Shown here piece by piece: positions 11,545-23,693 of a stretch of DNA of 64,000 nucleotides. A program made the translations under genes and the position numbers. The stretch spans positions 1,426,001 through 1,490,000 of the forward strand of contig JAHLEZ010000018.1 of the NCBI GenBank assembly GCA_020726505.1, in the 5' to 3' direction. How positions within the stretch are numbered: position 1 is the stretch's first letter; the number at the start of each line of letters is the position of its first letter. Under the pieces are notes generated by a model, which did not search any database, was not told the DNA's origin, and saw only the letters and a program-made list of their open reading frames with translations. The DNA is from Leptodontidium sp. MPI-SDFR-AT-0119. Taxonomy: Eukaryota > Ascomycota > Leotiomycetes > Helotiales > Leptodontidiaceae.

Positions 11545-12300
11545 TGGAAGTATCGTGATTCAAATGTAGCTGTTATTAAAGTTAGCAGCGAGAACGAAAT
11601 ATGCTGTAAGTACAAACAAATCAAGAATTTATAGATAATTTCTTGATATTTGATATCAACCTATCCTACTGCCTACAGACACGCAACCTCTTATAGATCT
11701 CGAGATGAAGCGGACAAATATTATGTCGGGTCTATTGGAATCTGGGTGTTGCTTACGCTCGGCGTGCATACGTCATGCACGTAATCCCACGAATTATCTG
11801 ACTCCGAATATCGAACTCCATGTAGATCTTTCAGCCCTAACTACCTAGCTGGAGTTCGAAAATTATATCCATCCTTTACGAAGCACTTTCCTCTTGTGGT
11901 CATTGGCCAACTGAAACACCAATCGCTCACCAGACTCGCTTGCAGTCACAGCATCTAGGCTTCACTCCTCGCAGATATATCATCAGGCGGTAGGTATAGG
12001 TATGTCAATTCTCGATAAATATGGTGGGGCCATTACGGAGTGAGTGCACAGTTCGGTGTTAATTCATTGTTCATATGTCTATTGCGCCAACATCTGATTC
12101 TCTTCATTAAAAAACGGCTGTACCCCAGAAACACCTCCAACGGAGCTAAGAAACCATTCTGCACTGGATTTAGGACCCTTGTCTTCCTCTCATCCCTTAC
12201 TATCATACAATCCCTCGAAAAGAAAATCGCCTTTGCTAACCATCCGAGTTTCCTAATCACCAACTCTCCGTAAAGCCCACCTGCCCCAGTCTTCTCGACT
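11545..12300. other. intergenic, no gene seen
   Basis: The promoter of the serine hydrolase (right-hand gene end at 11544) and the 3' flank of the next gene. ORFs at 12033..12263 and 12040..12273 are mutually antisense and have no domain. Confidence 0.35.
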
Positions 12301-13851
12301 TCACATCCCGCGCATCACAACATCACCACCCCCTTCCGACTTCATACCCCCAAAACTACCAGAGAAGCCACGAGATGATGACAAGAATCTCGTTCCAGGA
12401 ATACCATCTCTCTCATCAGGCATCGGAGCATCGACCTCAATCCACTCCTCCTCACCACACTTCGTAGATCCCTTCTTCGGCTTATCCTTCTCATTGGGAA
12501 ACTTCGAGCCACACCCAAATTTCTCCACTGCAGCATTCAACTCCTCCCACTCAGGATCAAGCTCATCACCCGCATAGCGCAAGGCATCGATCGCAAGCTG
12601 ACGACGCGGATACTCGCGTTCACCCGCGGCGTTGAGCCAGGAGAAAGTGCTGATGAGGGAGTCAGCACTGGTATTCGCGGCCCGCAGAAGCGAGGCGTGC
12701 ATCTTGACGTAGACGCGCAAGCGGAATTCTTGCATATTGCGCTCCGTGCAATGGTGAGCTAAAGCGGCGTCGGTTTCCATGTCTTCGGGTCTCATGGCGT
12801 TGGGTTTGAGACGCATGAGGAAGCGTTTGGGGTAGGCTACTATGGCTACTCGTCCGTACTTTGTGCCGGATGGGAGAGGGGGGTATTGGATTCCAGGAGG
12901 ACAGTGGTAACGGAAGGGAGAATTGGGTCCGTATCGAGACTCGTATTTGCCCATTCCGGTTGCGAAGTGCGCGTGTGTTCCTGTGAAGACTACCCCGGAG
13001 AAGGGACATGCTGTGCAGGTGAGACGGGCGGTGGTGATGAGGAAGCGGCCTGGGAAGTGGTCTTTAGGGAAGTATGGGAGGAAGAGGAGGGCTGTGAAGC
13101 GAGTGCGGTCGTCTTTGCCGTCGTTGTGCACTTTTCCTACTTCCTTGATGGCGTCGACGAGGTCTTGATTTAGCATCGAGAAGTTGACCTGGATGGAAGT
13201 GACTTCGTGGTTATCTTCACTGCCGATGGTGAGGGATGCGTCGATGATCCATCGTCTCTCGAGGACTTCCATCGTGGGGAAGCCCTTGAAAGCTGTCTTG
13301 ATCATGCGTGAGGCGACTTCAGATACCAAGGTGCTGAGTCTCTTGATTTCGACATCATTACTCTTTGCAAGTCCACCGAGTTGGATACCGTCGTTGCCGT
13401 GGCCAGGTTGAACCGTGACACCCAAGTCGTACGTAGTGCCCTTACATTTCTCATGGGAGGAGTTATGAGCCTTCGAGATCCGAGCAAGCTTGGGCTGGAA
13501 GTCCACACGGAAAGCAATACGTTGGATCTCAGCAAGCTTGTCAAAAACACCGATGTCCTCCATGCGGACGGGGTCGAAGTAGCGCGCGAAAGGCACCACG
13601 ACATTCTTGTTACCAACTTTCGTCTCCATGAAATGTGGCTTGTCTCCCATTTGAATGTAATCGGCAGCTGCAAGCTCGGCGGTGGTGAGGTGACGGCGAT
13701 TCTTTAGGACGAGAGGGACGATTTGTGAACGGCGGCGGCGCTCGGTGAGGGCCATGGGGAGGATTTCGGTGTGATAAATGGCATCTTCCCTTTCTTCGGG
13801 GTTGAAGATTGGCTCGGGCTTACGATACTCGGTTTCCATCGCTGGTTCCAT
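12301..13851 (-). CDS. conserved fungal protein of unknown function, 516 aa
   Basis: An uninterrupted 516-codon frame with clear protein-like composition, no signal peptide and no membrane segment. I do not recognise the family. The central part reads like an alpha/beta or beta-barrel enzyme: FPGRFLITTARLTC, then SGVVFTGTHAHFATGMGKYE, a Pro/Tyr-rich loop and GRVAIVAYPKRFLMR. The C-terminal ~80 residues are charged and end in a Gly/Ser-rich tail. The order beta-strand, HAH, then R-x-A-I-V-A-Y is reminiscent of a double-stranded beta-helix 2-oxoglutarate dioxygenase, but I cannot find a clear HxD pair, so this is only a hint. Both ends of the frame are clean and no introns are needed. Confidence 0.7.
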   Translation of the reverse strand: MEPAMETEYRKPEPIFNPEEREDAIYHTEILPMALTERRRRSQIVPLVLKNRRHLTTAELAAADYIQMGDKPHFMETKVGNKNVVVPFARYFDPVRMEDIGVFDKLAEIQRIAFRVDFQPKLARISKAHNSSHEKCKGTTYDLGVTVQPGHGNDGIQLGGLAKSNDVEIKRLSTLVSEVASRMIKTAFKGFPTMEVLERRWIIDASLTIGSEDNHEVTSIQVNFSMLNQDLVDAIKEVGKVHNDGKDDRTRFTALLFLPYFPKDHFPGRFLITTARLTCTACPFSGVVFTGTHAHFATGMGKYESRYGPNSPFRYHCPPGIQYPPLPSGTKYGRVAIVAYPKRFLMRLKPNAMRPEDMETDAALAHHCTERNMQEFRLRVYVKMHASLLRAANTSADSLISTFSWLNAAGEREYPRRQLAIDALRYAGDELDPEWEELNAAVEKFGCGSKFPNEKDKPKKGSTKCGEEEWIEVDAPMPDERDGIPGTRFLSSSRGFSGSFGGMKSEGGGDVVMRGM

Positions 13852-16416
13852 AGTGAAGGTGAATCTGAATTTGGTGGGGTTGAGTGGTTGGGTGGTTGGG
13901 TGGTTGGGTCGAATCGAGGATGTTGAAGTTGTATCGTTGCGAGGTGGATGAGGATATGGCTCATGAGTGGACAGCTATATGTATTTATCAATTGGTTGTC
14001 ATTAACAAAAGTGAAGGCGTGAAAGGTATTGAGTGAAGTGCTTTCGTCGAGATTCCATACCAAAATCCAGCCTTGCGAGTAGGCCGCGGACGCTGTTCGA
14101 ACATGAGTCTTTATCGAAGTCCAAGAAATGGGATTTTCGATATCTCAAAGCGCGTGACTCATTCGCTTCGAATACTTGTATTCACGAGAACAAGTCGCCC
14201 TGCGCGGTTTTGATATGCAGAAGCAGGAGGAAGGTCTTAGGACGCGCAAAGAGAAGAACCTCACGTGTGGAGAAGTATTCTTGTGATCTATTGAGATTCC
14301 AATCGAACTCTTTCTTGAGGAAAAAGAATTCGATGGAATGGATACAACCATTTGGGGTTCTAAGAGTCACGAATGTGCTTGATCGCAAAAAGGCGATTTG
14401 GTCGCAGCCTTGTTTACATCAACAGTGTCGAAAGTCGCTAATCCTCAAATGGCCATGGTGAGCATAGCCTTCCTCCTTTTTCAGAGACTGGTAAATGAGA
14501 ACATTACCTAATGATTTTTCATCCGATATTTCTTGTTGTATTCCTCTACTTCTTTTTCAGTGCAGGGTCCTATACAGTAGTGTTGTGACTGGGGGACTAT
14601 TTCAATTGTCCTTCTTTTCAAGAAAAAGGGGCTCGGTTTAACCGAAAACTCCAAAACTGCATTTCCACAAGAACAATTCACTACTAAGTAACATATTTTA
14701 CGTTTGCACAGTACGAAAGAAAGAGAACCCCTTAATTAATGAGCATCAATATCATTTTTTTTTTGCTTGTCTATAAAGATAAGGCGATTTCTGAATAGAC
14801 TAGAAAGGTCGATGGAGCTAGTATTCTAAAGTTGATTTCCAAACAAAGCTCCAACAAGAGCCCGGCCTCAGTTCTTTTACCAAGAGCTAATCAAACCAAG
14901 GTCAAGTAGTGAATTGTCAGGGAGGGGTGCTTGGTGTTAGTGCTTCTCTGCCGTGGTTCCAAGGCGCGGGGTAGCCTGAAGCAGCCCCAAGGTGAGCCTG
15001 GACCTCCATTTTGCAGGGCTTACCTAGCCTACCCACGTACATCCGAAATGGGTTTGGGGAGCTTCCAGGTTGTCTTGGAACAAAAGAACGATATTATGGT
15101 AGGTAGTTAGTTGTAAGAATTCCGTAGAGGTTTTTATTTATCTGCACAATTATAGCTAGATTTGACTTCTTGATTTTTCATGATGCTCTGGGTGAGTGAA
15201 GGGACCGGAGCCTGATACTTGCCCTCTCTCCCTCTCCTCGCCGGCCGAGGGTTGGAAGACAGGGAGGGGAGGGTCTTTGAAGATGCTGGAAGTGAGTAGG
15301 CTTAAGGAGGGTTCTTAATTTGCTTCATGGAACGTAAGGAAAAGCTTCCTTTGACAACTATAATATAATGCGAGGAGCTTTGCAAATCAATAAGTAAGGA
15401 ATCTGGAAATCCAGTGAGTTGGAGTTGGAGCAATTTATAGGCTGCAAACTGTGGCATCGATCAATGTAAATTGTAATTTCTATATGCACACTATCAATCC
15501 ATCAAACCCTTTAAATCCAACATATATGTCCTATCTCCATCCTAATACCCGTCACCTAGATATTTATTTCCTGAACGCTAGTACTCCACTAAGATGAAAA
15601 CAATTGGAAGTTGAATTCAATTTCCCTTGTGCACCGTTCGTCTCCAGCTACCCAAGACTGCTTCAGCCATGGATTTGTATTCTTCTCCTCTTCGCATATA
15701 TTCCGAATTCGAGTTCAAGTTATCTGCCGTCTGTCTGGAGGCCGTGACTGTTATACTGTCGCTCTGCGAGGACTCAGCTCAGCTCTGCTCTGTTGGGAGC
15801 GGGAGGCAGGATCGTGAAGATTGATGACCGACGATATTGTGGACTCGACTTTGCCATTCGCATCCAAGCACCAATATGCCTAGATCCCCCGGTCTTCGCA
15901 TTCGCACCTTGGAACGATTGTTATCTATTGACGGAGTCGGAGGGCGAGTTTTATGTTCGTGAGAGGAGGTCCATAGCGGGGTGTCTGGGTTGGGAAATTG
16001 GATTGGCGGGGGTACTGTGTTCGGATCGTGGGGTAGATGCTGCCGTCTCGCACAGCATCGACATGGGGTGATGGATTCGTGCACGGATTGCATCATCGCA
16101 TTGCAGTGGATGCTTCCTGTAGACCGTATTTGTACAGACTCGTTGTAGTTCGTGGGGTTGTTGAGATGAGAGGTAGGCAAGTAGCTCGTAAGGATTCGTG
16201 AGTGAGGGTCTCCATTCCTCTTTCCATCCATCCATCATCCATAGGTACTCTCCTTGCATCCTGCATTCAAACTCCGTTTACATATCCTATCCATCCCAAG
16301 CCATTCATTCCCTTCCGTACTCCTCCTCTTTTTCCTTCCATCCATAACAATACAATACAATACCAAAAAACTCCCAAACCGGAATGATTCGTAGCGTCGT
16401 AAATATGTGATCAGTC
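13852..16416. other. long intergenic stretch, no convincing gene
   Basis: A 2.6 kb stretch. The promoter of the gene at 13851 includes a tandem GGTTGGGTGGTTGGGTGG-type G-rich stretch near 13880..13910. ORFs at 14033..14461, 15611..15824 and 15779..16231 are overlapping, antisense and low-complexity, and I do not support them as genes. No tRNA or repeat family was recognised. Confidence 0.35.
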
Positions 16417-16536
16417 TCAAACGGCAATGGTCCTCGTATTCTTCTTCTTCAACGCAATATTCATCAATGCTGCGAAGCCGATGGTGAGGATGACACCGCA
16501 GAGGGCGATGAGGACGATGGGGAGGGTTTCAAGCAT
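16417..16536 (-). CDS. 39-residue single-pass membrane microprotein (candidate)
   Basis: A minus-strand ORF from ATG 16536 to TGA 16417 begins MLETLPIVLIALCGVILT, forms one strongly hydrophobic segment (about residues 5-27), and ends in a basic tail (ALKKKNTRTIAV). The ATG is preceded by CCACAGCC, a good fungal start context, and upstream sequence carries a CT/CA-rich leader like a 5' UTR. The positive-inside rule predicts a cytosolic C-terminus. The topology resembles small subunits of membrane complexes or ER tail proteins, but I recognise no family. The same frame is open further upstream to 16872, but that extension is low-complexity Thr/His/Asn and unlikely to be translated. Confidence 0.4.
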   Translation of the reverse strand: MLETLPIVLIALCGVILTIGFAALMNIALKKKNTRTIAV

Positions 16537-16709
16537 GGCTGTGGTTGTTGGGTTGGTGGTGTAAGAGTTGATTTGGTGGGTGTGTGATTCCGTGCACTGA
16601 TGACTGGCGATTTGTGACTGAAGAGTTGTAGATTGTTGTAGAGAGATGAAAGTTGGATTGAGAAGATAGAAGAGAGAGGGTGAGATTTTAAACCGGGCGT
16701 TTCCCCCTC

Positions 16710-16732
16710 CGTTCGTTCGTTCGTTCGTTCGT
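16710..16732. repeat. (CGTT)n microsatellite
   Basis: Five to six tandem CGTT units upstream of the 39-residue ORF, probably in its 5' leader or promoter. Confidence 0.8.
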
Positions 16733-19700
16733 GTTGAGGTAGTAGTGTAGTGTGAGTGGTAGTGTGGTGGATGGGCTGGCGAATGAATGATGTAACGACA
16801 GGCTAATTGCTCAAATGTCTCGAACCCGGAACCTGAGATGTAACAATAATGGACTTTCTCTCGCCAATACAAACAATATCAAATTCTCACGAAATGTCCA
16901 AAAGAACGAAAAGACGTAAGGAAATCCCAAGGGAGGGTGGCTTACATATATCTTACCCTCTCCATCCTCGTATCGAGACGCACCCACCACACACCATCTC
17001 GTATGCACACCAGGGAATAGCTCACCCACTAGACAAACCCTTCACTCGTAGCCGCAGCCGGGGGCACGCGTCATCCTGCGCCGTGCAAAAAACTTCTTTG
17101 CGGAGCAGGAAAGGAACTGTGGCTGCTTGCCTGTTCGGACGTGAACTATCGTTGCTGACTGCAGACGCAGAACGGGGCCGGACCAACAGAAAGATGGAGA
17201 AGGCTGGCATTTGACGTTGCTTGGCTGGCTGATCTGATCTGACCTGATGCATGCTTGGATGGATGGATGGAGAAGAGGAGAAAGTTAAACGGCTGTTAGC
17301 TGGGATAGGCTAGATGGGCTAGGAATTAATTGTTCTTGTTAACTTATCGGGTATTTTTGAGAGCCGAGTTCCGTTTTGTTTATTAGTCGTTGAAACCTTT
17401 TACATGCTCTTTTCTTGTCAGTCGTCAGTCAGTTCGAGGATGGGTGGGTTTGAGTTGCTGTGGGCGGCTGTGCCTGGAAGTGACAGGGACATCCTTCTAC
17501 GAATGCTTACCTTCGATTTTCTTAGGCAGGTAGCACAGTGTAAGAACCTCCCACCCCTCCACCAAAACCATTGGATATCCGGACATCCAGACTCCAGACG
17601 GCTTTCCATGTTGTCCGGATGTGTGTGTGGGCTGCAGAGGGGTCACTCCTCCCACCAAAAAATGACGCACCTCAAATCGAATCCTTCAACCACTGCCGAG
17701 GTGGGTAAAGGTAGGGGTTCTGATAGACGTTACAGCGATACGCGGATACGCTGTGGCTCCCTGTACGAAGTATTGTGGAGTCTGTTCTGTCTTGCGTGAT
17801 GCCCCCCTCCCTGTAACGAAGCGATCTTCAGGGGGTTATGTGGTGGGTTGCAGGCTTGGAGCTTGGAGCTTGGCTTATGGTGTTTCTTACACCTCGAGGT
17901 CTTGTTCTAGTTCTTGTTCCTGACCGGGAGTTCTACAGTAGTTTTGCTCTTTTTCAGGGGGCTGACGCTGACGTTGACGTTCGTTGATTGACGTTGGCAC
18001 ACCCACATCCCCTTGGAAGGAACTTCTAACTTCCTCAAAGTTCGCTGCTCCTGCTCTTCCTATTCGTGCCCTGGATTTTATGGGGAGGGGTGTTCTTTGT
18101 TTTGAAAGGTTCTCTGATTTATACCGGAATATGAGGTATTTTGCATTTGATTTTTAATCTTCAATCTTTTTGATTTGATGATTTGTCGTGGTCCCCGAAG
18201 GATCGATTCACCCACTATCAAGTGGATGTGAAGACCCTAAAGAATCGTTGTCTTATTTTCCTAGATTCTTTCTTTAGAGAGTTGAGAACCCACGTTTCGT
18301 CTTTTGTATTTTTGGTCTACCACTGCGAACGCCTCGGCCTGCATAATCTCGTCTTTCCAAATTATCTTGTTTTTTCCTCCGAGAATCTGAACCTTTTCAC
18401 TCATCCTTAGGATTCCGTTTTATCAAGTACCGATACCTACCTATCCATGAGTTAGTTAGTCTTCCTTCACATGCCCGATGTATGCGATCTGCCGGCCGGA
18501 AAGTTCGGGACTATCAGATCGAGATCGAGATCGGATGCCAGGTACCGCGTTGTGCCGTCCTACAGTACAGCAGATACCCGACCTGTACTCAGTGCAGAAG
18601 TCAAAGATCAGATGGAAACCTAGGATCGGGTTAACACCGTTTGGATTGGATGCGGTTAATTTTTTATTTTTATTTTTTCTATCTGCCGTTTCAAATAAGA
18701 TGGGGGTTGGACAGCGGGATCTTCGGTGTTTTAGTTATTTCGATTAGTACAATTTTTGATCTGATTTGATACCTAGCCATGTTCAGTGTTTACTAAACGT
18801 ATCGCCTATGTACCTCTTTCTCCCCCGTTCTTTAAGCATTCCATCCCTTTCCCATCCCCTCAAGGATAAACCCCATAAAGCACCCTCTGACACACCCATT
18901 GCTTCCTCCCTCCACATCCATACATCGCACCTTCCCGGCTAGCAGAGCAAGAACAAGTATCCAGGGCGTTCAGACGAGTGCTCGTTTGGGTGCTGCTCCC
19001 ACAGATGGCGGTGTTTGTTTGTGGGGTTTGGGGATAGGGAGGAGGATAGGGGAGGGGCGGGGGGAGGGGAGGTGGTGAGGTCGGTCGTGAGGAGGAGGAC
19101 GGTTAGGGAGAGGACTATGGGGATGGATGTTAGCTTGGAGGTTTGGTTTCCTTTGGTTGGAGATGATATTTGGGGAGGGGAATTACGGTTTGATACCGAT
19201 GGATACATTCTATCGGTAGGTACGCGTATCGAGGATCAGGCAATCGCTTGTTAAAGCTGTGGCGGTGGATACTGCGGTAATTTACTTCTTTAGGCGATTT
19301 TATTTTCGGAAGAGGGATTTGAGGGATTAGGCTTAGAAGAATGTGCTGTCTTGCGATACGATGCGATCCAAGAGATGTACAGTACCAAGGGAGTGGTTTT
19401 TATATCCCCGACCTCAACATGGCCAGGACAGTGTTGGACTACAGATATAGCGAACGAGTTGGAGGAACGCCATAGACCGTCGCTCTAACAATTCATTGGT
19501 GTGGTCATGATTTCTACCCTAGGAGGTGGTACATGGCAAAGCTGCGGTATCATGTAGTTCATCACCTACCTGCCTTTGGCTTCGGTCACAACTTTACATG
19601 AATGAGAAGTCAAGACTTGATCGATCATGCACCAGGGATCAGATGATGTAGTACACAGCTTGTCACACCACTCTATTACAGAGTAGAGAAATTCCCAACG

Positions 19701-19999
19701 CGGAGATTTGTTTTATCCGATAAGTGGCTAAATACTCCTCCTAATCAGAGCTCCTCAGTGAAGGATTCGTGGAACATAACACAGCACAATCACACCCTCA
19801 CCCATTTTTACTCACACGACCTCGACTCGTTACACATGTACTGTGCGACTCATGCATACTCGGTGGACATTCCTGGATTTGAAGGAATAGAATGAAAAGG
19901 TTTCATGTATTGTAAATTGTATCTTATTCAAATGCTGTGTGATCTGATGTAATGTAATATGAATGTAGTGTAGCGCAATGCAATCAGTACAACGCCCGT
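16733..19999. other. gene desert of about 3.3 kb
   Basis: No ORF here has a domain. A minus-strand ORF at 18939..19208 has one hydrophobic stretch but is also Pro/Ser low-complexity. There are scattered GGAT microsatellite units near 17255..17270 and polypyrimidine tracts. The right end is the 3' flank of the acyl-CoA synthetase. Confidence 0.4.
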
Positions 20000-22307
20000 C
20001 TAAAGTTTAGCCTTGACCTCTTTATCACCGACCTCCTCCTTCGCACGCTCTCTGAGTAGTTTTCTGAGGATCTTACCAGACTGTAGCCATGTCAGCAACC
20101 TATCTCGCCTCTCACCAGACCACAACACAACACAACACAACACAACACAAACATAACAAGATAGAGAAAAACTCACAGGATTCTTCGGCACAGCATCCAC
20201 AAAAGCCACTCCCCCAGTCAACCTCTTCGTCTTACTAACCCTCTCAGCAAGCCACCTCTTAACCTCCTCCTCACCCACCTTCCCCCCTTCCTTCCTAACC
20301 ACATACGCCCTAGGCATCTCCTCCCCCCCAACCGTAACCCCAACCACACACGCATCAACCAGCTCCGGATGCTCAAGCAACAACCCCTCCAACTCAGCAG
20401 GCGCAACCTGATTCCCCTTAACCTTAATAAGCTCCTTCATGCGATCCACAACAAAGAACCGTCCCCCTTCATCCACATACGCTATGTCCCCCGTGCGCAT
20501 CCATCGTCCGTCCGGCCCGTCGACGAAGATCTCGTTGGTGGCCGAGGCGTTGCGCCAGTAGCCTTTCATGACGTTGGGGCCTTGGACCCAGATCTCGCCG
20601 CGTTCGCCGGGGGACACTTCGGTTTTCCCGTCCGGAGACATTATCTTTGCGGAGCAGTTTGGGTTCAACTCGCCTACTGAGGAGGAGTTCACGGGGACGC
20701 GTGGGTCCCAGCCTAGCATTGAGCAGGTTACTTCTGTCATGCCCCAGCCTTGCTGTTTGGTTTTGTTTTTGTTAGAAATGAGAATGGAACATCGATATCT
20801 GGATATAAGGCCCTGGGAATGGAAGAGCTGGGGAAGGGAGGGCTAGGTAGGGGGAGGATAGACAAACCTTTAGTTTCCTGTCTCCCTCGGGCCAGAGAGC
20901 TTCGGCTTCGTGAATCACGTCGCCTCCTAGAGGAGCAGCTCCGGATCCTAGATCGATAACGCTGCTCAGATCGTATTTCTTGGTGATGGGAGATTTGGCG
21001 AGGGCCTGGGTGGGAAGTGTCAGCTCTTTATCGCTCTGGATATTTTCACTCTCCTCTCCCATCCGCATCCACCTATTTCCGCTGTCTTCAAAGCAGGACT
21101 TCTCTTCTCATCAATAGAAAAGAATGAAGGAATGTAGGGAGGGATGGGCATGTTGAAGAGCGATTGAACGGAAATAGGAAGAAAACGTACAACAACAATC
21201 GGCGGAACCATAATCAGATTCGAGATCTTGAACTTCTGAACTGCCTCAAGCATCTGTACGAAATCGAATTTCTTCATCATGTATACTGGGATACCACGTT
21301 TGGGACCGCAGGTGATGAAGATGGTTTGGGCCATGGCGTGGTACATTGGGAGGAAGCAGAGCCAGTTTCTGGGGATGGGTTAGTTGGGGGTAATTGGATT
21401 GGGGTATGGGGGTAGAGGGGAGGGTGTGGAAGGAGTTGTGGGAGGAAGGAGGGGGAAATTGAACGTACGCTTTTCTGGTCCGCTCTTCATGGCCTGGATG
21501 CAGAGTTGGCATGTGGTTATACTGAATGGCGTTGGCAATGTAGGAACGATGTGTTATCATAACGCCCTAGAATTCAACAGTTAGTCCTCGGTCTATCTTT
21601 CTCCCCAATATCCCCCCTCCCCCTCCTTTTAACCCTCTTCTCATCCAAACAAACGAAAGCAAAAACAGCAACCAAACTCTCTCAAGACTAACCTTAGGCA
21701 CCCCCGTAGTCCCAGAGCTATAATTCAAACAACAAATATCACTCCCCGGATCCCTAGGCTGCACCCACTCAAACGCCCTCCCTACCTCCTCACTCTCAAC
21801 CAAAACCTTCCAATTCCTCACCCCCAGCCTCCCCTCTCCCCTCCCCCCAAAAAGCAACTCGTCAAAGGCAAAAACCCGCTCCTTCCCCATCCCCACGCTC
21901 CCCGCCGCCTCAACACCAAGTTCCAACGCCGTATCCGCACAGATCAAAAACCTCGCCTCGGAATCCTTTAACTGGTACGCCAACTCCCGCGCCACATATC
22001 CTGGGTTCGCACCCGTGAATACCCCGCCTGCCATGAGGATACCCATGAATACGACCGGAAAGAAGATGTTGTTCCCTGAGAAGAGAAGAACGCGGTCTCC
22101 GGGCTGGAGACCGGCGCGAACGAGGCCGGCTGCGAGACGTTGGGCGTAGAGACGGAAGGTTGTGTGTGTTAGATGTAGGGATGGGTTGTCGACGGATATG
22201 AATGCTGGTTTTGAGCCGTGCGTCAGGGGGGCGGTGGGGGAGGTGAAGAGGAATTGGGGGAGGGAGATGGGGGGGATGGGGAGGGTCCAGCGGGAGTGGA
22301 TTGGCAT
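20000..22307 (-). CDS. 4-coumarate-CoA-ligase-like acyl-CoA synthetase with peroxisomal signal
   Basis: An adenylate-forming enzyme of 561 residues that activates a carboxylic acid to its CoA thioester via acyl-AMP. Exons: 22307..21693, 21566..21469, 21368..21191, 21005..20868, 20752..20177, 20080..20000; five introns of 126, 100, 185, 115 and 96 bp, all GT-AG. The P-loop motif YSSGTTGVPK (196-205) sits at the first junction, continuing GVMITHR. Other motifs are GYWRNASATNE, TGD (430-432), DRMKELIKVKG (446-456) and the catalytic Lys538 in SGKILRK. The protein ends in AKL, a canonical PTS1, so I infer a peroxisomal enzyme for fatty or aromatic acids. I chose ATG 22307 because the upstream in-frame part (to 22421) is low-complexity. 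Substrate is not determined. Confidence 0.9.
20121..20151. repeat. (CACAA)n microsatellite inside an intron
   Basis: About six tandem CACAA units within the last intron (20081..20176) of the acyl-CoA synthetase gene. Confidence 0.8.
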
Positions 22308-23693
22308 TTTGAGGGTGTGGCGATGGAGTGTTGTGGTGTTGTGAGCGAGGTGATATGTGTATTGTGTATTGCGGTGTGAGCTGAGATGATGTAGAGCTGG
22401 CGAGATAACAGGCAGGATCAAGGACGTCTGTCTATCTGATCTGATCTATCGCATACTTCGAAGTAGAATGCCAGTGAGTGAATCCCGATAGCGCAATCAA
22501 GCAAAGCACAGATATCTCGGAAGTGCGTCTCTGTCTCTGTATCTGTTATCCCCGCGGGTAGGTATCTGAAACAAAAGATAGCAAGGAACAAGGAGTTCTC
22601 TCCTTTACTCTTCTGAAAATTAAAATAGAAGCGGGATGGCTAGATGGATAGAAAGCAAGAAAGAAACAAAGTCAAGAAGCTGTCAGTGAAATAATATTTC
22701 CCACCAACATATATCCACACTAGCAGATCTGATCTTCCTAAAAGAGGCACAGCTCTCTCTCTCTCTTTTTTCGTTCTCCAGCTTGGAGCTCTTCTCCAGG
22801 TGTGGGGTAGGTCCATCCCCTCCCTTGGCCTGACGGCTCACGGCTGAAGCCAACCGAGGCCATTTCAGAGAAGAGGGCCGAGCCAATGAGAGAGTGAGTG
22901 AGTGGTGTTGAGTGTGGCTCGGACCTCAATGCACTGCACTGCACTGCAAGGTTCAGAGATGACGAATGGAAGGTTTGATGGAGGGAAGACTGGTTGGTTG
23001 GTTGGGATTTTGATTGGGGAGTTAGAAAGTTTGTTTGTGTGTGTTTATGACGATGATGTGGTGAGACGGGTGAGATTCGGGGATAGGAAGGATAAACCTC
23101 GGGACACCGAGAATCGCCATGGTCACGTGTAAAGATATACCCTTTTCTCTTGCTTGAGAGTAATGCTACGGAAATAGAAGGAAGGAATTTGAGAGGTAGA
23201 TTGGAATTGATGTGTGAGGTAGATGAATACCTAATCCACTTATATACAAGCTATTTAGCGTGTAGTAGAATGAATAGTACCTAGGAGGGAGGTAGGACAG
23301 AGAACTAGCCAAGCGGAAGGAACATGAGAGAACAACAACCATAACGAAATAAATGGAATTTGCAGAGTGTAAGTTACCAGCTGGGAAGAAGTTTGAAATC
23401 TCCTTTATCGCCCAGAGAGTGAAGTAGAAGTATGAGAAAGGCCAAGGGATTGTAAAGGGGACTGAATAGTCAAACTTCCCCCAACGCTATTGAAATTATT
23501 TCATTCCTTGTACTTGAATGTAAGAAAAGAAGACTTGGAGCAAATGAAAGAGCTAGTAGCACTGAAAACAAGGGCAATTTTTATGATACGATGGCTTTCG
23601 CCTATCGGTCTAGATTCCCAGAGCAGCTCAAAGCTATCAAAACCATGCAATACAGATGCAAAATCACAGCGCAAACTGCCTCATCTCGCCCAT
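22308..23693. other. intergenic between acyl-CoA synthetase and oxidoreductase
   Basis: The promoter and 5' leader of the synthetase plus the 3' flank of the next gene. A short GCACT tandem occurs near 22930..22947. The small ORFs have no domain. Confidence 0.35.

Noticed and set aside
14033..14461. 142-codon plus-strand ORF
   Set aside because: Ser/Arg-rich without domain, overlapped by two antisense ORFs; no splice-supported extension.
15779..16231. 150-codon minus-strand ORF
   Set aside because: Composition typical of random translation, overlapping ORFs on the other strand, no motif beyond scattered Cys.
16710..16732. CRISPR-like or terminal repeat
   Set aside because: A simple tetranucleotide microsatellite.
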